Positions 57,189 to 64,000 of a DNA stretch of 64,000 nt are shown here, piece after piece. The notes below the pieces were generated by a model that ran no database searches, was not told the origin of the DNA, and saw only the letters and a program-made list of their open reading frames with translations. The stretch spans positions 14,919,001-14,983,000 of the forward strand of contig NC_061771.1 in NCBI RefSeq assembly GCF_022458985.1. The letters run 5' to 3'. The position numbers and the translations under genes were made by a program. The stretch is from Mugil cephalus. Lineage: Eukaryota > Chordata > Actinopteri > Mugiliformes > Mugilidae. How positions within the stretch are numbered: the first letter of the stretch is position 1; every line of letters begins with the position of its first letter.

Positions 57189-58828
57189 ACCCCACCCCAC
57201 CCCATCCCAAGGCCAGCCCACACATTAATCTGCGGTGGCGGTGTAAAGCGGTGACATGTGGCGGGTGTATTGACCAGCCATGGAATTACAAGCAACCACT
57301 GAGGGATGCACAATCTGTTGTGAAGTGATCAAGATACATTCATTTGAAATTATGTTTGTTTTAATTCTGGGAGGAAGAGGATTTTATGTCATTATTCTGA
57401 ATCTATAACTCTATAATACAGAGCTTTGAAACAAGAAGATGTTGCGTTTTAAATGTTTCACAATTGAGAAACAGAGAGGATTGCATCGCACCGAACTGAA
57501 ACTATCAAACAGTAAAAACCTACACTGGATTTGTAACTGTACTATCTTTAATAATAGACAGTCGTACACTTTTATGTAACATAACGATTAAAATGAACAG
57601 CTCATCAAGAATCCTATGGGTTACGTCACAGACACTTTTCTAATCCAGGGCTTTAAGATATTTAAAAAGTCAAATGCGTCATTTATCCGAACACAACAAT
57701 ACCCGAAACACGCGCGTAACATCCCAGAGGTGCGGCTTTACCATCAGACAGTTTCCTGGGAACGCGTATTTTTTATCAAACCGGACAATCAGGCTCCACG
57801 TCTTCCTTTTTCACGTGGTTCTATTTCGCCACACACGACCGTCCTCCAACAACGTTCATCCCAAACAGCAGAAGGAAAGCGTATTGGAAAAGCACAAAAG
57901 CATGAGAAAACACATTTGTACTGTTCATACTGCATACATAGCAGCACAGTTTAAGTCTTCAGGCTGACAAACAGCCACAGAAACCAATTTATCCCCCTCT
58001 GTCATTTTACCTGAATCTTTTATGAACATGTAATTGTTCTGAATGTAAGTGGAGTGAGCCACCGCCACCCTTTACTGTTCACTGAAGCCCAAGGATGAGT
58101 CTGTTCATGTTGACGTTATATCATCTGAACTAGATTTAGGGAATCAGGGAATCATTCTGTCTCGCACCTGGGTTACACTGTTTGTTTTTTTTTGTGGGGG
58201 GGGGGGATTTCATACATACCGACTTCACTGGTGAGATTAGTTTCAGAGAAAGAAACTGGAAATGAAACTTGACTTAACTTGCCACTTAACCGAGCAATTC
58301 CCTGGGATCCTGTAGCTTTCAGCAGACGTGTGTCCAAAACTAGGACGAATGGTGTTTCATCTGAGTGAGTCAGACACGAGTCTCATCAACGACTGCGCTG
58401 CATGAATGGGGAGATTGCTCACACAGCAGTTGTAAATTTCACATTACAATACAGTTATGCCATTAACTGTTAATGGATCAGAAATGTTCATGCAAGACAT
58501 ATTTGTCTCAATCTCAAATTGAGACATTTCACAGTTTTGATGAAATCAGCGCTCGCTGATTAGGAACGAACGCAGGCGGCATTTGTGTAGCGCCAGTCAC
58601 ATCATCTCCTGTGTTACATCTTCCCACCATCATTAAATCTGAGCGGCATCCGACCTACATTCGGGACGGGGGCCTTGAAGTCAGGACAGATGTCACTCGC
58701 TGACCCCGCGAGGATTAGCAGGTTTAACCCACATCTGCGCACGAGGCCCGGTGCGGTGAACCGAGGCTCATCGCGACTTACATGACGTCCTGTAGTGCCC
58801 TCCACACATTTACCAGAAGTCAGTCGCT

Positions 58829-58853
58829 CACACACACACACACACACACACAC
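58829..58853. repeat. (CA)n microsatellite
   Basis: Pure CA run of about 12 units followed by CGCACTCA. Confidence 0.95.
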
Positions 58854-59439
58854 GCACTCATGTTTTCTTGAAGTGGTGGCTTGTGGTTTCCTCTTGCTCA
58901 GGTCAGGTGACTCACCCTTGACAACTTCCTTACAGCACAGTTTCTACAAAGCCAAAGTTGAATCAAAGTTAAAAAAAAAAACAAAAAAGATCTCAGAGCA
59001 TTCTGTGCTTGTTGTACAAACACTGCAGATACTTGGGAAGTGAACGCATGACGTCATACGTTTTCCTGTAACAGAGTGACTCGTAAGCACACATGACGGA
59101 GTTGGATATGTAATGAAGTCTTTGTGCTAGACTGTGTATTTCCTACAAAAATGTAAGGACAACAGATCCCACTGATTAGATCGTTCACTCTATTCATAGC
59201 TTCTGCTTTATGTTCTGTACATTTTGTTACTGGGTTCAGAGGAATGTCCTCTGTACAGACTCCCACTGTGTTACTCTCACACACAGCTGTCCATACATCC
59301 AGAGTTAGCGGAACAAAACCGCCTCAGTGTATCCTTTATTAAGTTTAAACACGGGCGGCTTCCCTATCATCACACGGACTGTAATAAGAAATCCTCCCTG
59401 TTTGTCTACTCTCTGAGGGAAATAACAGGGCTGCCTCAA

Positions 59440-59700
59440 TACTTCTAATTTGGCTCAATAAACAGCAACACGCGGCGGGCGGAGAGGACAATGTAAACAT
59501 GTCATGGAAAGAAGAGTGTGGATTAAGTTGATCACGGCCATAAACACAGCTGTAAACGTGGGTCATATACGGGGGAATGCCGATAAGCGCCACTCGTCGG
59601 CTATGAAAGAGGTTTTTGTCGTGAGCTCTCAATTAGCGGCGCGAGGCAGCGGCGCTCCAAAGACACCAAACTACGTGTTCAGACTGTAGGTGTACGGGTC
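59440..59700. promoter_or_regulatory. Candidate regulatory block in smox intron 1
   Basis: A non-repetitive block that is GC-richer than its surroundings and dense in recognisable binding-site words: TAAACA/TAAACG (59493, 59546, 59552), TGATCACGGCC (59529), GATTAAG (59520), CAATTAG (59630) and several CpGs. The block is 300-570 bases before exon 2. No conservation can be seen from one sequence, so this is only a candidate. Confidence 0.3.
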
Positions 59701-59986
59701 ATAAAAGTGGGTTTAAACGGTTAAGTCTAGCCAAACAAACGTAGGTTTTAAAAAAACAAGCCCAGACTTTGCTTCTTGACTTGAGTTTGCCCTGAACTTT
59801 TTATTGTACCGCACAAGACGTCCTACCTGCTAGCAGATAGAAGTGGTGGCAGTTTTAGCGAATTAAGATTTGGCAGCCAGCTGTGATAATCACAAGTGCT
59901 TAAGTCAAGATCATGCTCTTGATTCTTGAGCATGTCCTTCACTCGACATTAAAACGCATTCACGTCGCCGTTGGTGACATGTCTAA

Positions 59987-64000
<4,014 letters not shown>

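Noticed and set aside
57616..57967. 112- and 97-codon frames with HEKTH...CSYC resembling zinc-finger text
   Set aside because: A single accidental C-x2-C without the paired histidines; two phases are open over the same bases.

Overview
The window is vertebrate genomic DNA, most likely from a ray-finned (percomorph teleost) fish. Coding sequence is sparse and split into small exons with GT-AG junctions. The rest is AT-leaning non-coding DNA with microsatellites and many decayed transposons of fish type (Tc1/mariner, hAT-like, PIF/Harbinger-like, LINE 3' tails). There are no operons and no bacterial or phage genes.

Three genes can be supported. (1) Positions 1.8-3.1 kb, plus strand: a small, compact gene with a TATA box, one non-coding exon and two coding exons. 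It predicts a 154-residue protein with a signal peptide, a Thr/Ser-rich 7-residue tandem repeat and a hydrophobic C-terminal end; it looks like a short mucin-like, possibly GPI-anchored, surface protein that I cannot name. (2) Positions about 8.6-36.6 kb, minus strand: rnf24, a membrane-anchored RING-H2 ubiquitin ligase of 149 residues. It has five coding exons (23394-23536, 20507-20549, 19096-19137, 14156-14235, 12319-12460), a CpG-rich non-coding first exon ending at 36125, and a probable 3.7-kb 3' UTR. (3) From about 55.5 kb to the right edge, plus strand: smox, spermine oxidase. It has a non-coding exon 1 (about 55530-55618) and the first three coding exons (60035-60242, 61271-61497, 63290-63463), covering 203 residues; the rest lies outside the window.

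rnf24 and smox are head to head, about 19 kb apart. This is the order known on human 20p13 (PANK2, RNF24, SMOX, ADRA1D), so the block is conserved vertebrate synteny and supports both calls. The mucin-like gene lies where the human map would have the PANK2-RNF24 gap.

The intergenic and intronic DNA is dominated by repeats. At least five relics belong to one Tc1-like family; one keeps recognisable transposase coding. There is a PIF/Harbinger-like element with intact ends and a TAA target duplication, a MITE with perfect 16-bp inverted ends, a LINE 3' end that keeps the tail of its ORF2, several hAT-like fragments, and a composite repeat present twice at 49.3-49.9 and 51.8-52.4 kb. I see no undescribed molecular system. 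The items most worth a second look are the mucin-like gene, the duplicated composite repeat, the inverted repeat around the GT microsatellite at 45 kb, and two possible regulatory blocks in smox intron 1.
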